Below are positions 36,563-47,010 of a DNA stretch of 64,000 nt, piece by piece (the first letter of the stretch is position 1; each line of letters starts with the position of its first letter). The translations under genes and the position numbers were made by a program. This stretch comes from CAVVZJ01 sp963752755 (GTDB taxonomy: Bacteria > Planctomycetota > Planctomycetia > Isosphaerales > Isosphaeraceae), in the NCBI GenBank assembly GCA_963752755.1, contig CAVVZJ010000001.1, forward strand, positions 1,736,001-1,800,000. Direction: 5' to 3'. The notes beneath the pieces were generated by a model. That model made no database searches and was not told the DNA's origin. It saw only the letters and a program-made list of their open reading frames with translations.

Positions 36563-38635
36563 ATGCATCGCGAGTATCACCCCGACGACATGCGCCACCG
36601 CCGCGCCCACGCTTTCGAATCGGGCGAGCCCGATCACCACGCGCATCTACGATCACGGCGGCCTCTTCGCCTTCACCGCCTTGCTTGGCCTGCTGATCGG
36701 GGCCGATCTGCTGTTCGGTTGGCTCGGCTGGAACGGCTGGCGGTCGCCCTCGGGAATGGCCTTGATCTGGGTCGCGGCTCTGCTGGGAGCGGCGCGGATC
36801 GTCTATGGGGCCCTGGAGGCGCTCGTTGCCGGCCGGATCGGGGCCGACATCGCGCTGGCTCAGGCGTGCCTGGCGGCGCTGGTGCTCCGGGAACCGTTCG
36901 TGGCGGCGGAGGTCGTCTTCATCGCGCTGGTCGGCGAGGTGCTCGAAGCGGTCACCGCCGATCGCGCCTTGCGGTCGATCGGCCGGCTGTTCGACCAGAC
37001 GCCGCGGGTCGCTCGGGTGCGCCGCGACGGGGCGGAGGTCGAGATGCCGGTCGGCCAGGTCGTCGCGGGCGACCTCGTGGTCGTCGGGCCGGGCGAACGC
37101 GTGCCGGTCGATGGGCCGGTGCTGGCGGGGCGGTCGTCGGTCGATCAGTCGGCCTTGACCGGCGAGTCGATGCCGGTGGACAAGGGGCCGGGCGACGCGG
37201 CGTTCACCGGCACGGTCAACCAGTTCGGCCGCCTGGAGATCCGGGCGGAGAAGGTCGGGCACGACTCGACGCTCGGCCAGGTGCTCCGACTCGTCGCCGA
37301 GGCCCAGCAGCGCAAGGCGCCGCTGGAGCGAACGGCCGACCGCTTCGCCCGCCTCTTCCTGCCCGTCGTCGAGGGCGTGGCCGCCCTGACGCTCCTGGCT
37401 GGCTACGTGCTCGGCTGGCCGGACGTCTGGGAGCGGACGGTCGCGGTCCTGGTCGTCGCCTGCCCGTGCGCCCTTGTGCTGGCGACGCCCGCCGCGATCA
37501 TGGCGAGCATGGCCTGGCTGGCCCGTCACGGCATCGTGATCAAGGGGGGCGTGGCCCTGGAGCGGCTGGCCGCCTGCGACACGTTCGCGTTCGACAAGAC
37601 CGGCACCCTGACGCTCGGCCGACCCGAGGTCGCCGCGCGTCGTCGCCGCTCGGCGGATCGCGACGAATCGACCGTGCTCCGCCTCGCCGCGACGGCGGAG
37701 CAGGCGAGCCGGCATCCCGCTCGCCGCGGCGCTCGTCGCGGGCGGCGCAGGCACGCGGGCTAGAGCCGCGGCGCCGTCGAGGAAGCGGTGGCCTTGCCGG
37801 GCGTCGGCGTCTCGGCGCGGGTGGCGGACGAGGCCGGGGCGATCCGCGGGCGGTCCTGGTCGGCAACCGCCGCCTGATGGCCGAGCAGGGGATCGCCCTC
37901 GGCGCGGAGGCCATCCAGGCGCTCGAACGCCCTCGATGCCCGGGGCGAGACGCCGGCCTGCTCGTCGCGGTCGACGGGCAGGTCGTCGGCCTGATCGGCG
38001 TCCGCGACGCGGTCCGGCCCGAGGCCCACGACGTCATCCACGACCTGAAGCACCTGAAGATCCAGCGAGATCGCCCTCCTGACCGGCGACCGCGCCCGCG
38101 CGGCCCGGGTCGTCGCGAAGCGGTCGCACATCAAGACCGTCGAGTCGGAACTGCTCCCGGCCGACAAGGCCCGCTGGATCGCGCGACCGGCAGGCCGAGG
38201 GCCGGCGGGTGGCGATGGTCGGCGACGGGATCAACGACGCGCCGGCCCTGGCCAGGGCCGACGTCGGCATCGCGATCGGCGGGCTCGGCGCCGACCTCGC
38301 GGCCGAGGCGGGCGACCTCGTCATCCTCGGCGAGCCGCTGCGCGAACCTGCCCGACCTGGTGCGGCTCTCGCGGGCGACGGTCGCCGTGATCCGGCAGAA
38401 CATCCTCGTCTTCGCCTTCGGCCTGAACGCCGTGGCGATGGGCTCGGCGGCGCTGGGCGTGCTCGGCCCGGTCGCGGCGGCGATCCTGCACCAGGCCGGC
38501 TCGCTGCTGGTCCTGCTCAACGCGATGCGGCTGCTCGCGTTCGGCGACTGGCACCAATGGCCCCGTTCCGCTGGCTCCGCGAGCGTCGGCGACGGCGATC
38601 CGCCGGCTCGACGACCGGTTCGACCCCGGCCGTGA
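36563..38635 (+). CDS. P1B-type heavy-metal-transporting ATPase, multiply frameshifted
   Basis: A metal-exporting P-type ATPase of about 690 residues. It lacks an HMA domain but has a short His-rich N-terminus (MHREYHPDDMRHRRAH, EPDHH). Motifs: QSALTGESMPVDKG (actuator), VVACPCALVLATPAA (CPC metal site), FAFDKTGTLTLGRPEV (phosphorylated Asp), the HP dipeptide in ASRHP, and VAMVGDGINDAPALARADVG. The membrane end is FAFGLNAVAMGSAALGVLGP. An extra base near 36644 and at least seven more indels from 37715 to 38570 split it. Its TGA stop overlaps the next gene's GTG start (GTGA). Cu, Zn, Cd or Co specificity cannot be read safely. Confidence 0.85.
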   Translation: MHREYHPDDMRHRRAHAFESGEPDHHAHLRSRRPLRLHRLAWPADRGRSAVRLARLERLAVALGNGLDLGRGSAGSGADRLWGPGGARCRPDRGRHRAGSGVPGGAGAPGTVRGGGGRLHRAGRRGARSGHRRSRLAVDRPAVRPDAAGRSGAPRRGGGRDAGRPGRRGRPRGRRAGRTRAGRWAGAGGAVVGRSVGLDRRVDAGGQGAGRRGVHRHGQPVRPPGDPGGEGRARLDARPGAPTRRRGPAAQGAAGANGRPLRPPLPARRRGRGRPDAPGWLRARLAGRLGADGRGPGRRLPVRPCAGDARRDHGEHGLAGPSRHRDQGGRGPGAAGRLRHVRVRQDRHPDARPTRGRRASSPLGGSRRIDRAPPRRDGGAGEPASRSPRRSSRAAQARGLEPRRRRGSGGLAGRRRLGAGGGRGRGDPRAVLVGNRRLMAEQGIALGAEAIQALERPRCPGRDAGLLVAVDGQVVGLIGVRDAVRPEAHDVIHDLKHLKIQRDRPPDRRPRPRGPGRREAVAHQDRRVGTAPGRQGPLDRATGRPRAGGWRWSATGSTTRRPWPGPTSASRSAGSAPTSRPRRATSSSSASRCANLPDLVRLSRATVAVIRQNILVFAFGLNAVAMGSAALGVLGPVAAAILHQAGSLLVLLNAMRLLAFGDWHQWPRSAGSASVGDGDPPARRPVRPRP

Positions 38636-39696
38636 CGATCGCGGCCGTCGCCGATCGCTGGCGCCGGCTCCTCGCGGCGGCGCGGATTGCTGGCGACTGG
38701 TCGCGTTACGCGACCTCGGGACTGGACGGCGATCGGCCCCGACGAGGTGGGCCTCGTCCGTCGCAGCGGGCGCTTCGTCGGCGTGCTCGGGCCGGGCCTG
38801 CACCTGCGCTGGCCGCCGCCGTTCGAGCGGGTGACGCGGCTGGCGCCGGCGGCGTCTGCGGAGCTCGAGATCGGCTTCCGGACCGGCGCGCTCGGGGATC
38901 GCCGAGGCGATCCGCTGGGAGAGCGCCGCACGGCCGGTCGGCTGTCGGTCCGGGCCGAGGACGAGGCGCTGCTCCTGACCGGCGACGGCCAGCTCGTCGA
39001 GCTGACCGCCGTCGCCCAGTACCGGCTCGACGGCCGCCCGGACGGACTCCGACGCTACGCCTTCGGCGTCGCCGAACGCCGAGTCGGCGCTCGCGGTCCG
39101 CTGGCGGAATCGGCGGTGCGGTCCGTGGTCGGCCGGATCGAGCCTCGATCGCCTGCTGACCGCCGATCGCGGCCGAGGCCGAGCGGGCGATCGCCGACGA
39201 GCTGCAAACCCGGATCGACGCCGACGGCCTGGGCCTGGTGATCCGGCGCCGTCGCGATCCAGGAGATCCACCCGCCGCTGGCCGTCGTCGATGCCTATCG
39301 CGACGTCTCCCGGGCTCAGAGCGAGAAGCAGACGAAGATCAACCAGGGCTCGCCTATCGCGACGATCAACTGGCGCGGGCCTCGGGCACGTCGGCCGCCT
39401 TGATCGCCGCGGCCACGGCGGCCGACGCTCGGCCCGGGTCGCCCGCGCCGGGGCGAGGCCGAGGCGTTCCTGGCCCGGGTCGCGGCCCGCTCGGAAGCCC
39501 CCGGCCTGGACGACCTCCGCCGCTTCTGGGACGTGCTCGAATCGGGGCCTCGCCGGCGGCGCAAGTTGATCCTCGACGACGCGGTCCCCGGCCGCGCCGC
39601 CACCTGATCCTCCCGAGTTTCGGCACGGCCAGCCTGACCGGACCACCGTCGCGCCGCGATCCTGTCCTCGCCGAGTCGGAACGACCCGAGGCCTGA
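38632..39696 (+). CDS. SPFH/band-7 protein, HflK-like (first of three), frameshifted
   Basis: Begins at the GTG overlapping the ATPase stop. Segments found in order across frames: AIGPDEVGLVRRSGRFVGVL and GPGLHLRWPPPFERVTRLAP (start of the SPFH domain), LLTGDGQLVELTAVAQYRLD (band-7 core), AIADELQTRIDADGLGLV, IQEIHPPLAVVDAYRDVSRA (typical HflK), and a C-terminal RKLILDDAVPGR/HLILPSFG part. The usual transmembrane helix is hard to place because of indels at the N-terminus. HflK proteins associate with membrane proteases such as FtsH. No ftsH is in the window, and the ATPase is the obvious partner. Confidence 0.7.
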
Positions 39697-39783
39697 CCTC
39701 CGATCCGGAGACGCGCGGCTCCGCCCCAGCATCCGAGATCCTTGAACGTCAGTCGATCCATCGATCCCTGATCTGTCATCATC

Positions 39784-40787
39784 ATGAAGAAGCCCCTTGT
39801 GTCTAGCTGCTCACGTGTCCTGGCCGCGGCGGGCCTGGCGACCTTGCTGGCCTGGCGGTCCTGCTTCGTGGTGGACGAGACGGAATTCGTCCTGCTCACC
39901 GAGTTCGGCCGGCTGGTCGAGGTCCTGGGCGACGACGACGGGGAGGCCGGGTTTTACCTGAAGTGGCCCTGGCGGTCGGCCCTGGCGATCGACCGGCGGA
40001 TGCAGCTCACCGAGCCGCCGGCGCGCGAGGTCATCACGGGGGACAAGCGGAACCTGGAGGTGGCGCCGTTCGTCGTCTGGCGGGTGGCCGATCCGGCGCG
40101 GTTCCTCCGGTCGGCCGGGACGCTGGAGGCGGCCGGGGCGCGGCTGGAGGAGCGGGTCGCGGCGGCGCTCAGCGACGCGATGGGCCGCTTGGCCCTGGAG
40201 AACCTCGCCTCGACCGACGCCCGAGGCCTGGGGGCTCGACGACGCTGACCGCGGCAGGTGCTGCGACGCGGTCGCTCGGCCGGTCAGCGGACGAGCTGGG
40301 GGTGGAGGTGGTCGACGTCCGGCTCCGGCGGTTCAATCACCCGCTGGAGGTCCGGCCGGCGATCTTCGACCTGATCCGCAGCGAGCGGAAGCAGGAGGCG
40401 ACGCGCGCTCCGGGCCGAGGGTGAGGCCGAGTACCGCAAGCTCGTCAGCCAGGCGGACCGCGAGCGTGACGAGATGCTCGCCGAGGCCGACGCCGAGGCC
40501 GAGCGCATCCGCGGCCGGGGCGAGGCCGAGGCGACCCGCATCCTCAACGACGCCCACGCCCGCGACCCCCGATTCTACGAGTTCCTCCGCACGCTCGAGG
40601 CCTACCGCGCCTTGCTCGACGAGAAGACGACGGTCGTCCTCTCGTCCGTCCAGCCCGCTGCTCCGCCTCTTGACCCAAGGGCCGCCCGGCGAGCTGTCGC
40701 GCCGAAGCCCCGACCGCCGCGACGCCGACCGCCGCCTCGGCGCCGGCGGCGCCGGATGTGGTCGGCTCGCCGGGGTCGAAGCCATGA
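39784..40787 (+). CDS. SPFH/band-7 protein, HflC-like (second of three), frameshifted
   Basis: N-terminal membrane anchor (SCSRVLAAAGLATLLAWRSC), then ETEFVLLTEFGRLVEVLGDD, AGFYLKWPWRSALAIDRRMQ, TGDKRNLEVAPFVVWRVADP, ALSDAMGRLALENLAS, VEVVDVRLRRFNHPLEVRPA, and a charged helix AEYRKLVSQADRERDEMLAE ending in FYEFLRTLEAYRALLDEKTT. This is the HflC order. Indels near 40230, 40405 and about 40660 break the frame. The C-terminus reads through an Ala/Pro-rich tail to a TGA that overlaps the ATG of the third gene (ATGA), so the three SPFH genes are translationally linked. Confidence 0.75.
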
Positions 40788-41712
40788 GGCGTCGGCGAGC
40801 TGGCTCTTGCTGTTGCTGGCGATCGCCGCGCTGGCGTACCTGGCGACGGGCCTGGTCTCGGTCGCGCCGGGCGAGGTGGTCGTGGTCCGCCGACTCGGGC
40901 GGGTCGTGGACGCGGCCCTGGACGCCGGCCTGCACTGGGGCTGGCCGCTCGGGATCGACCGGCGCGACCGGGTCCGGATCGACGCGGTCCGCCGCCTGGA
41001 GATCGGCCTGGCCGGCGTCGCCGGGCCCGGACGACGAGCCCGGGCGCCGGCGAGTTTCTCACGGGCGACCGCAACCTCGTCCAGGTCCGCGCCGTCGTGC
41101 AGTATCGCGTGGCCGACCCGGTCGCCTTCGTCCGGAACGTGGAGCGATCGCGAACGCCTGCTGCCGCCGCCTGGCCGAGTCGAGCCTGGCCCGTTCGCTC
41201 TCGGCCGCGCGGCATCGACGGCGTCTTGCGCGAGGAGCGGGCGCGCGATCGCCCGCGAGGCCCACGACGAACCTGACGCGATCGGCCGATCGTTGCGGGC
41301 TCGGCGTGGCCATCCTCGGCGTGAGCCTGACCGACGCCCGGCCGCCGCGCGAGGTGCAAGCCCGCCTTCGACGAGGCCCAGTCGGCTCGCAGCGAGCGCG
41401 CCCGCCGCCTGGTCGAGGCCCGGAGTACGCCAACGCCGCCCGTCGGCCGCCGCCGCTCGGCCGAGGCGCAGGGCGTCACGGATCGCGCCCATGCCGAGGC
41501 CGACCGGAGGCCGTCGCTGCTGGCCCGGGCCCGGGCCGAGCGGTTCCTCGCCCTGCTGGCGGAGTCGCGCCGCGAACGGCCGCTGACCGTCCGACGGCTT
41601 ACCTCGACGCGATCCCGACGCCCTCGCCGCGCGTCTGCCGCAAGCTGCCTGGCACCGGCGGCAGCCGGTGGACCTCAGCCTCTTCGGGACCGCCGGTGGA
41701 CCTGCAGCCTGA
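40784..41712 (+). CDS. SPFH/band-7 protein, HflK-like (third of three), frameshifted
   Basis: N-terminal membrane anchor (WLLLLLAIAALAYLATGLVS), then VAPGEVVVVRRLGRVVDAAL, DAGLHWGWPLGIDRRDRVRI, a band-7 core with GDRNLVQVRAVVQYRVADPV, NACCRRLAESSLARSL, GLGVAILGVSLTDARPPREV, and a C-terminal helix with ERFLALLAESRR. It ends with PVDLSLFGTAGGPAA at a TGA (41710-41712). Indels occur about every 50-120 bases through the gene. The resemblance to HflK is good segment by segment. It is the last gene of the ATPase-SPFH unit. Confidence 0.7.
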
Positions 41713-42071
41713 TCGGGAAGCGGGGGGTCCGCGGCCCCGGATGCAACCGGAGTCGCTCGCCGGCTAAGTAACTGGTGCCGGCCCCTGATCGCATGTTCCA
41801 CGTCCTCGAGTCGTGTCGCCGGCTTGCGGCGCGAACGAACTTCGAACAGGCAACGAAGTCGACGCTGCAGTCTCGCCTGCTGTCGCAGTTGCGCTGCCGG
41901 GCGAGACGGCAAGCCGAGCGTCTCCGCAGCGTCCTTTCGATCCCGAGGCTTCTCGCCGCTTCTTCCCCGATGCCGTGTCCCCGGCCGTTCCCGCCGCCTC
42001 CAGTCGGACGGAAGAAGATTCGAACGGAGCGAGGCCCACGACCAGGACGGCGGGCGCGGTTCGGCCGGGGA
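41713..42071. other. Intergenic region between convergent genes
   Basis: About 360 bases between the third SPFH gene and the leftward TrmB-like gene. No frame shows family-like protein sequence. Because indels are dense on both sides, the C-terminal tail of the TrmB-like protein could extend into it. I see no clear terminator hairpin with a T-run. Confidence 0.35.
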
Positions 42072-42901
42072 TCAGCGTCTTGCCGGCCGAGGCGGATCGG
42101 ACCTGCTTCGAGGGCGTCGAGCTCGCACCAGGGCCCTCGGCTCCGGAAGGTCGGGCGGCGGGAGCGACTCGGCGAGGGCGCGGGCCTCTCGCGGGCTGAT
42201 CGTCGTCGCGGCGGGTGCCGAGGCCGCGGAAGATGCGGAGGCCGCGGCTGCGGGCGAGGATCTCGCGGCGGCTGCGGCCCTCGGGGGCGTCGGGCCAGGG
42301 CTCGGGGTGCTCGCGGAAGTGGAAGAAGGCGGGGACGACGCGGGCGATGTAGTGCCCAGTAATCCGGGTTGTCGGTCTGGATCACGAAGAGGCCGCCGGG
42401 ACGAGGGCGCGGTGGACGTCGGCCAGGAAGCGTGGGGTGACGAGCCGGAGGTGGGCCTGGCGCGGGTCGTGATAGGGCTGGGGTGATAGAGGTGGATCTC
42501 CGCGACGCTGCCGGGGGCGACGTAGGAGCGCATGATCGTCTGGGCGTCCTTCACGGCGAAGCGGACGTTGTGCAAGCCGCGCTGGTTGGCCCGCCGGGTG
42601 GCGTAGCGGATGACGACCGGGAGGATGTCGCTGGCGAAGTGGTCGTGGTCCGGCCGGCGCAGGGCGCTGAGGAGGGTGAACGGCCGTTGCCGCAGCCCAG
42701 CTCGAGCACGACCGGGCGCCTCGCGGCCGAAGAGCGCCGGCCAGTCGAGCGGCCCGTCTTCGGGGGGCAGGCGTTTGATCGCCGTGCGGGCCCAATCCGA
42801 CTCGGGCAGGATCGGCCGGGGATCGGCACGCCGAACTCGGTCTCGATCGCGGGGTCGGGGGCGTCATCGGCCGGTCGTGGCTCACGGGGTCGGCGTTCCA
42901 T
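42072..42901 (-). CDS. tRNA (guanine-N7)-methyltransferase-like protein, frameshifted
   Basis: Starts MERRPREPRPADDA at 42901. The core spans three frames: VVLELGCGNGR (SAM-binding motif I), QRGLHNVRFAVKDAQTIM, GSVAEIHLYHPQPY, RQAHLRLVTPRFLADVHRAL and GLFVIQTDNPDYW. The HLYHPQPYHDPR...HLRL run and the FxxxTDN-like end are signatures of TrmB, which methylates G46 of tRNA. The C-terminal 100 residues are Arg/Pro-rich and of uncertain frame. The order of segments supports TrmB even though no single ORF holds them all. Confidence 0.65.
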
Positions 42902-42932
42902 CGGCGTCGGGTCATCCGGCGGGGCACGCGGT

Positions 42933-44382
42933 TCATCGTGTAGTGGCCGATGTCCGGGTCGGCGCCGGGCGAGGTCGCATCCGGACCTCGTAGATGCGGT
43001 CGGCGATCAGGGGCTCGCGGAGGATCAGGCGGACGCCGATTCCGTCCGGCCACCCGGCTCGACGCGCGCGACGGACAGCGACCTCCTCGTCCGTCGGCGG
43101 CGAGTGGTAGGATCCCTGGAAGACGTGGTGATAGCGGCGGATCGTGATAGCGGGCCGGGTCGTCGCGGCGATCGATCCGGTCGGCCGGCGGCGAGGAAGC
43201 GGAGGGCGAAGCCGTCGGGCCGGGCGCTGAGCCTCGCGGATGCCGAAGGCGGGCCGTCCCGAATCACGGACGCGGTAGATCGCCCCCTGCTCGGGCTCGC
43301 CGCCCCAGGCCGGCTCGCGGAGGCTGCCGACGTAGAGGGTGCCGTCGGGGGCGAACGCCAGGCAGATCGGGCCGAGGAGGCCGTCGAGGAACGGGTAGCA
43401 GGCCCCCTGCGCGACGCCGTCGACCGTCTTCGAGGCTGGCGCGGAGGATGAAGCGGTTGTTGTACTCGCAGAGGACAAGCTGGCCCTCCAGCGGGCCGAA
43501 GTTGCCGCCCGTCTCGGCGAAGGCGAGGCCGTTGACCGAACGGGCCCAGGGGTACGGGATCCGCACGACGGGGTGATAACGCCGGGCGCTCGGGCGGACC
43601 GGCCGGCGGGTCGGCCTGGCTCGGGTAGCCGTACCAGGGGCCGGGGACGAGGCGTCGATCTCGCAGGTCGTCTTCTGCTGCCCCTGGTTGTCGGTGAAGA
43701 AGACGGCGCCGTCGGGGCGCGGTCGCCCAGCCGGTCGGATAGCGGAGGCCGTCGGCCAGGACGCGGGTCCGCCGCCGGGCTCGACCAGCACGGCCTTGCC
43801 GCGGAGGTAGTGGCGGCCCTGGACGTCGCGGTCCGGACGTCGTCGGTCACCGGGCTGACGACCCAGCCGCCGCCCGGCCAGCGGGCGATGCCGGTCGTCC
43901 AGTCGTGGTGGTCGCGGGTCACGTCCCAGGCGTCGCTGAGCGTCGTCCACGACTCGGCCCAGCCGTCGCCGTCGCGGTCGTCGAGGCGAAGCAGGGCGCC
44001 TCGGGTGGCGACGAGCAGCGCATCGCCCTCGGCGGTCAGACCGAGCGGCCAGTGGGGCAAGCGTGCCCGCCCAGCGCCGATAGGTGTCGAGGACGCCGTC
44101 GCCGTCTGTGTCCACCACGCGGAGGACGTCGCCGTCCATCGAGCCGACGAACGAGCGTCCCGTCCGATCGACGGCCATGCAGCTCGGCAGGACATCGGCC
44201 GGCAACGGCAGTCGGACGACCTCATAGCCGTCCCGGAGACCTGGTTCGGTCCCCGTCGCGACGCGCGCCGATTCCCCCGAGCAGGACGATCCCGATGATG
44301 CGCCAGATCTGGTCGACACCGGCCTGGTCAACGTCCGATCCTCCACCTGCTCCGAAAGTACGCCTCTGCTCCCGGTCATCAT
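42933..44382 (-). CDS. Secreted sorbosone-dehydrogenase-like beta-propeller protein, frameshifted
   Basis: Resembles the PVC-group membrane-bound or secreted dehydrogenases related to L-sorbosone dehydrogenase. Segments: DGYEVVRLPLPADVLPSCMA, RTGRSFVGSMDGDVLRVVDT, DGDGVLDTY (calcium-loop-like), GIARWPGGGWVVSPV, TDNQGQQKTTCEI, RSVNGLAFAETGGNFGPLEG, QLVLCEYNNRFILRASLE, GPICLAFAPDGTLYVGSLRE and QGAIYRVRDSGRPAFGI, then RLILREPLIADRIYEVR near the end. It has about ten frame changes. The N-terminal membrane segment (IWRIIGIVLLGGIGA) lies in another frame, so the start near 44382 is approximate. It is upstream of the TrmB-like gene on the same strand. Confidence 0.7.
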
Positions 44383-44784
44383 CAATCCTGACGGCCCCCA
44401 AGGCAAGGGAATCGGCTCATTTTTCCGACGGCCGATGGCATCCGACGGCCAATCATTGCGGGTCGGAAATTGGAGATATGCCGGGACGGACATCTCTATC
44501 GATTCATGGAAAAAGCTTGAAAGCTCCGAATCGGACCAGACTATATTCCAGGTAATCCCCCCCACCTCGACGACGCTCGTTCCCCCCAGTCGAGGAATGG
44601 TCTCCTATCTCCCCCCTGATACGTCTCCCGCGAGAATTGTCGGCGTCGGCCTCATCCGTGACGTGCTCAGGGTGACCCACCCTAATTCGATCCCGCATCA
44701 TCGACCTGCCCCGCCCCGTCGCGTCACGCCTGATTTCATCGTCCTCGCGGGGACACCATCGCTTTCACAAAGGGGAAAACCTCA
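44383..44784. other. Divergent intergenic region
   Basis: About 400 bases between the leftward dehydrogenase and the rightward Gly/Met-rich gene. It is more AT-rich than its surroundings. TTGAAA (44517-44522) and TATATT (44542-44547) with a long 19-base spacer are a weak promoter candidate for the rightward gene. I see no ORF with protein-like composition. Confidence 0.4.
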
Positions 44785-46524
44785 TGCATCGTCCCGCGAA
44801 ATCATCGTGGCCAGGCTGCTACCGGCGGTCCTCGTCCTCGGTCTCGGGTGGTCCGCTTCCCGCGTTCGGCCCAGAATGAGAAGAACTCACCCCCCGACAC
44901 CGAGAACCGAAATCGAAAGACGACGTCCCGACCATCGACCTTCTCCACGGCATGAGCTCCGGCAAGCTCGCCGTCCAGGCCAAGGGTGACGGCCAGGCCG
45001 GAATGGTCCTGACCGTCAAGAACCGCACCAACCGACGTCTCCACGTTGTCCTCCCCCCGGTCTCATCGCCGACCGGCTCCACCGGCCAGTTCGGCGGCAT
45101 GGGCGGCATGGGCGGTGGCATGGGCGGCATGGGCGGCGGTATGGGCGGCGGTATGATGGGTGGTATGGGTGGTGGCATGGGCGGCATGGGCGGCGGTATG
45201 GGCGGCATGGGCGGCGGTATGGGTGGCCGCGGCGGCATGATGGGCGGCCGCGGCGGCGGTATGGGTGGCGGTGCCCGCACGATGCCCCCCATGATGGGCA
45301 TGATGATGCTGGCCGGCGTCATCGTCCGCCTGACCGGCGACCTCGACTCCTGGGATTTCATGTCGCAACGGTTGTCCTACATGGCCGGCTTCGGTGGCGG
45401 CAGATGGGCGGCATGGGTGGCGGCATGATGGGCGGCGGCATGGGGGCGGCATGGGCGGTGGCATGATGGGCGGCATGGGCGGCGGCATGGGCGGCGGCAT
45501 GATGGGGGGCATGGGCGGCATGATGTCGATGCTCCGGGTCCACCCGTTCCGCTCGATCCCACCGACCGGCTTGCCCGTGGCGACACTTCAGTCCGAACCA
45601 GACCCGCAAGCTCCCGGCCAATCTGGTTTCGCTTCGCGGACCCTCCCCGAATGGTCGGATCCCATTCCCGGCCAAGGAACGAGCCGCTCCGCCTCGGGCA
45701 CATCCGCCGCTTGACCGGCGACACCTGGGCGCAGGCCACCTTGCGGAAGCTGGCCGAGGAGAAGGCGCCTCAGGCCTGGCGCAACTCGTGATCTGGCATG
45801 TGGTCGACGGCTTCGAATGGGATACGATCGCCCGGCTCTCGCAGACCTGGTCGAACCCGAACGAGCTGGCTCTCGCTCGCGCGTTCGTCGATCGCCTGGT
45901 GGACTCCCAGGGCCAGACGGTCGAGGCGAATCCGCCGTGCCCTTGATTTGCTACGAGCTGACGAGCCGGCGGGACGAGAGTGACGCCATGTTGAAGGATC
46001 TCCGTAAGATCCTCGCCGAGTCTGCGATCGTGGGTCTCCGAACCTGCGATGGCATCCCGGCAAGCCCGTCACATCCCTGCCTGGCCTGCCGTCTCCGGCT
46101 GGATGAGTCCCTGGTTCAGGTCCAGCTCTCCGTCTCCGACGACGCGGGCACAGCCTGGAAACCCGTGGCCAAGTTCACGGTCAACCTGAAGAGCAAGGAA
46201 GGCCAGGATCGTTCGGCCATCGAGGTCATCGATCAGCTTTCCGAGAGGATTCTCGGTCGGGTGATCGGCGTTCAGCTCGTCGCCAAGAGCGTGCGCGGCA
46301 AGAAGAAGTACGCGATCCAGATCAACAACGCCTCGCCGCTCGTGCTGAACTCCATCGCCTTGATGGGTCCCTCGGCCGATGAGAAGACCCCTCCGACGGT
46401 GATGCTCGGTCTGAGCGTGCCGCCGCACCGGACGCTGACCCTGCCGGCCAGCGAGGATGCGGTCGAGCGACTCGGGCTCTCCAAGGGCGTCAAGCCGATC
46501 GCCGCGCGACTGGGCGACCTCTGA
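44785..46524 (+). CDS. Secreted Gly/Met-rich repeat protein, frameshifted
   Basis: The ATG at 44785 opens a signal peptide that continues in another frame as IIVARLLPAVLVLGLGWSAS. The mature protein begins NEKNSPPDTENRNRK and LLHGMSSGKLAVQAKGDGQA, then MVLTVKNRTNRRLHVVLPP. A first GGMGGG block follows (about 45098-45285), then a region with LAGVIVRLTGDLDSWDFMSQ, a second block (about 45405-45535), LAQLVIWHVVDGFEWDTIAR, and a C-terminal half with LACRLRLDESLVQVQLSVSD, SAIEVIDQLSERILGRVIGV and ALMGPSADEKTPPTVMLGLS, ending AARLGDL. The protein occurs in planctomycetes with unknown function, from memory. Indels are frequent before 45960 and absent after. Confidence 0.65.
45098..45285 (+). repeat. 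GGMGGG-coding low-complexity tandem repeat, block 1
   Basis: Degenerate tandem copies of GGCGGCATGGGC-like units coding for Gly and Met with occasional Arg. A second block of the same unit lies at about 45405-45535. Such repeats are prone to slippage, which may explain the frame change between the blocks. Confidence 0.75.
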
Positions 46525-46612
46525 TCGCCGCAGACGCGACGACTTACCCGCATTCCTGCGGTTCCGGGCCCGTTCCACCGTGATCGGAACCCGGAGCCGC
46601 GCCCTGGGTCTC

Positions 46613-47010
46613 TCAGGACAGGCCCAGCTTGTCGTGGAGCATGAGCCGCACGCTATACAGGATGACGAGCAAGGCGGCCAGGCAACCCACCCAGAGCACG
46701 AAGCGGCCGTAGCCAGGTCGACGGCGCTCGGCCGCCTCGCTCAGGACGATCATGACGCCCATCACCAGGAACTTGAAGGCCGTCATGCCGGCCATGTTCC
46801 ATCGCTGGAACCACCAGCGCCGCGACCGGATTCGACTCGTAAAAGTGAGCACCCCGGCGCAGCAGAGCATGCGTCATCAAGAGATCGAGGATGCCCAGCG
46901 CCACGAGGGCGAAGATCTCGCGTTGAAGCCGGACGTGTTCGCCACCGAACTCGCGGCCCAATCTCGTGAGCCAGCCTCCCGGTGGGCGATCCTCCGGGCG
47001 ATCGGGACAT
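46613..47010 (-). CDS. DUF5658-like small membrane protein, frameshifted
   Basis: A protein of about 130 residues with three or four membrane helices: REIFALVALGILDLLMTHAL, MAGMTAFKFLVMGVMIVLSE and FVLWVGCLAALLVILYSVRL. The loop GAHFYESNPVAALVV (a conserved E-x-N-P in this family) between the first two helices, with TAFK, is typical of DUF5658 proteins. Indels near 46820 and 46960 separate the parts. The start at 47010 is approximate. Confidence 0.6.

Noticed and set aside
45060..45540. Possible CRISPR or tandem-repeat array
   Set aside because: The repeats are short, contiguous and code for Gly/Met in frame. There are no spacers and no cas genes.
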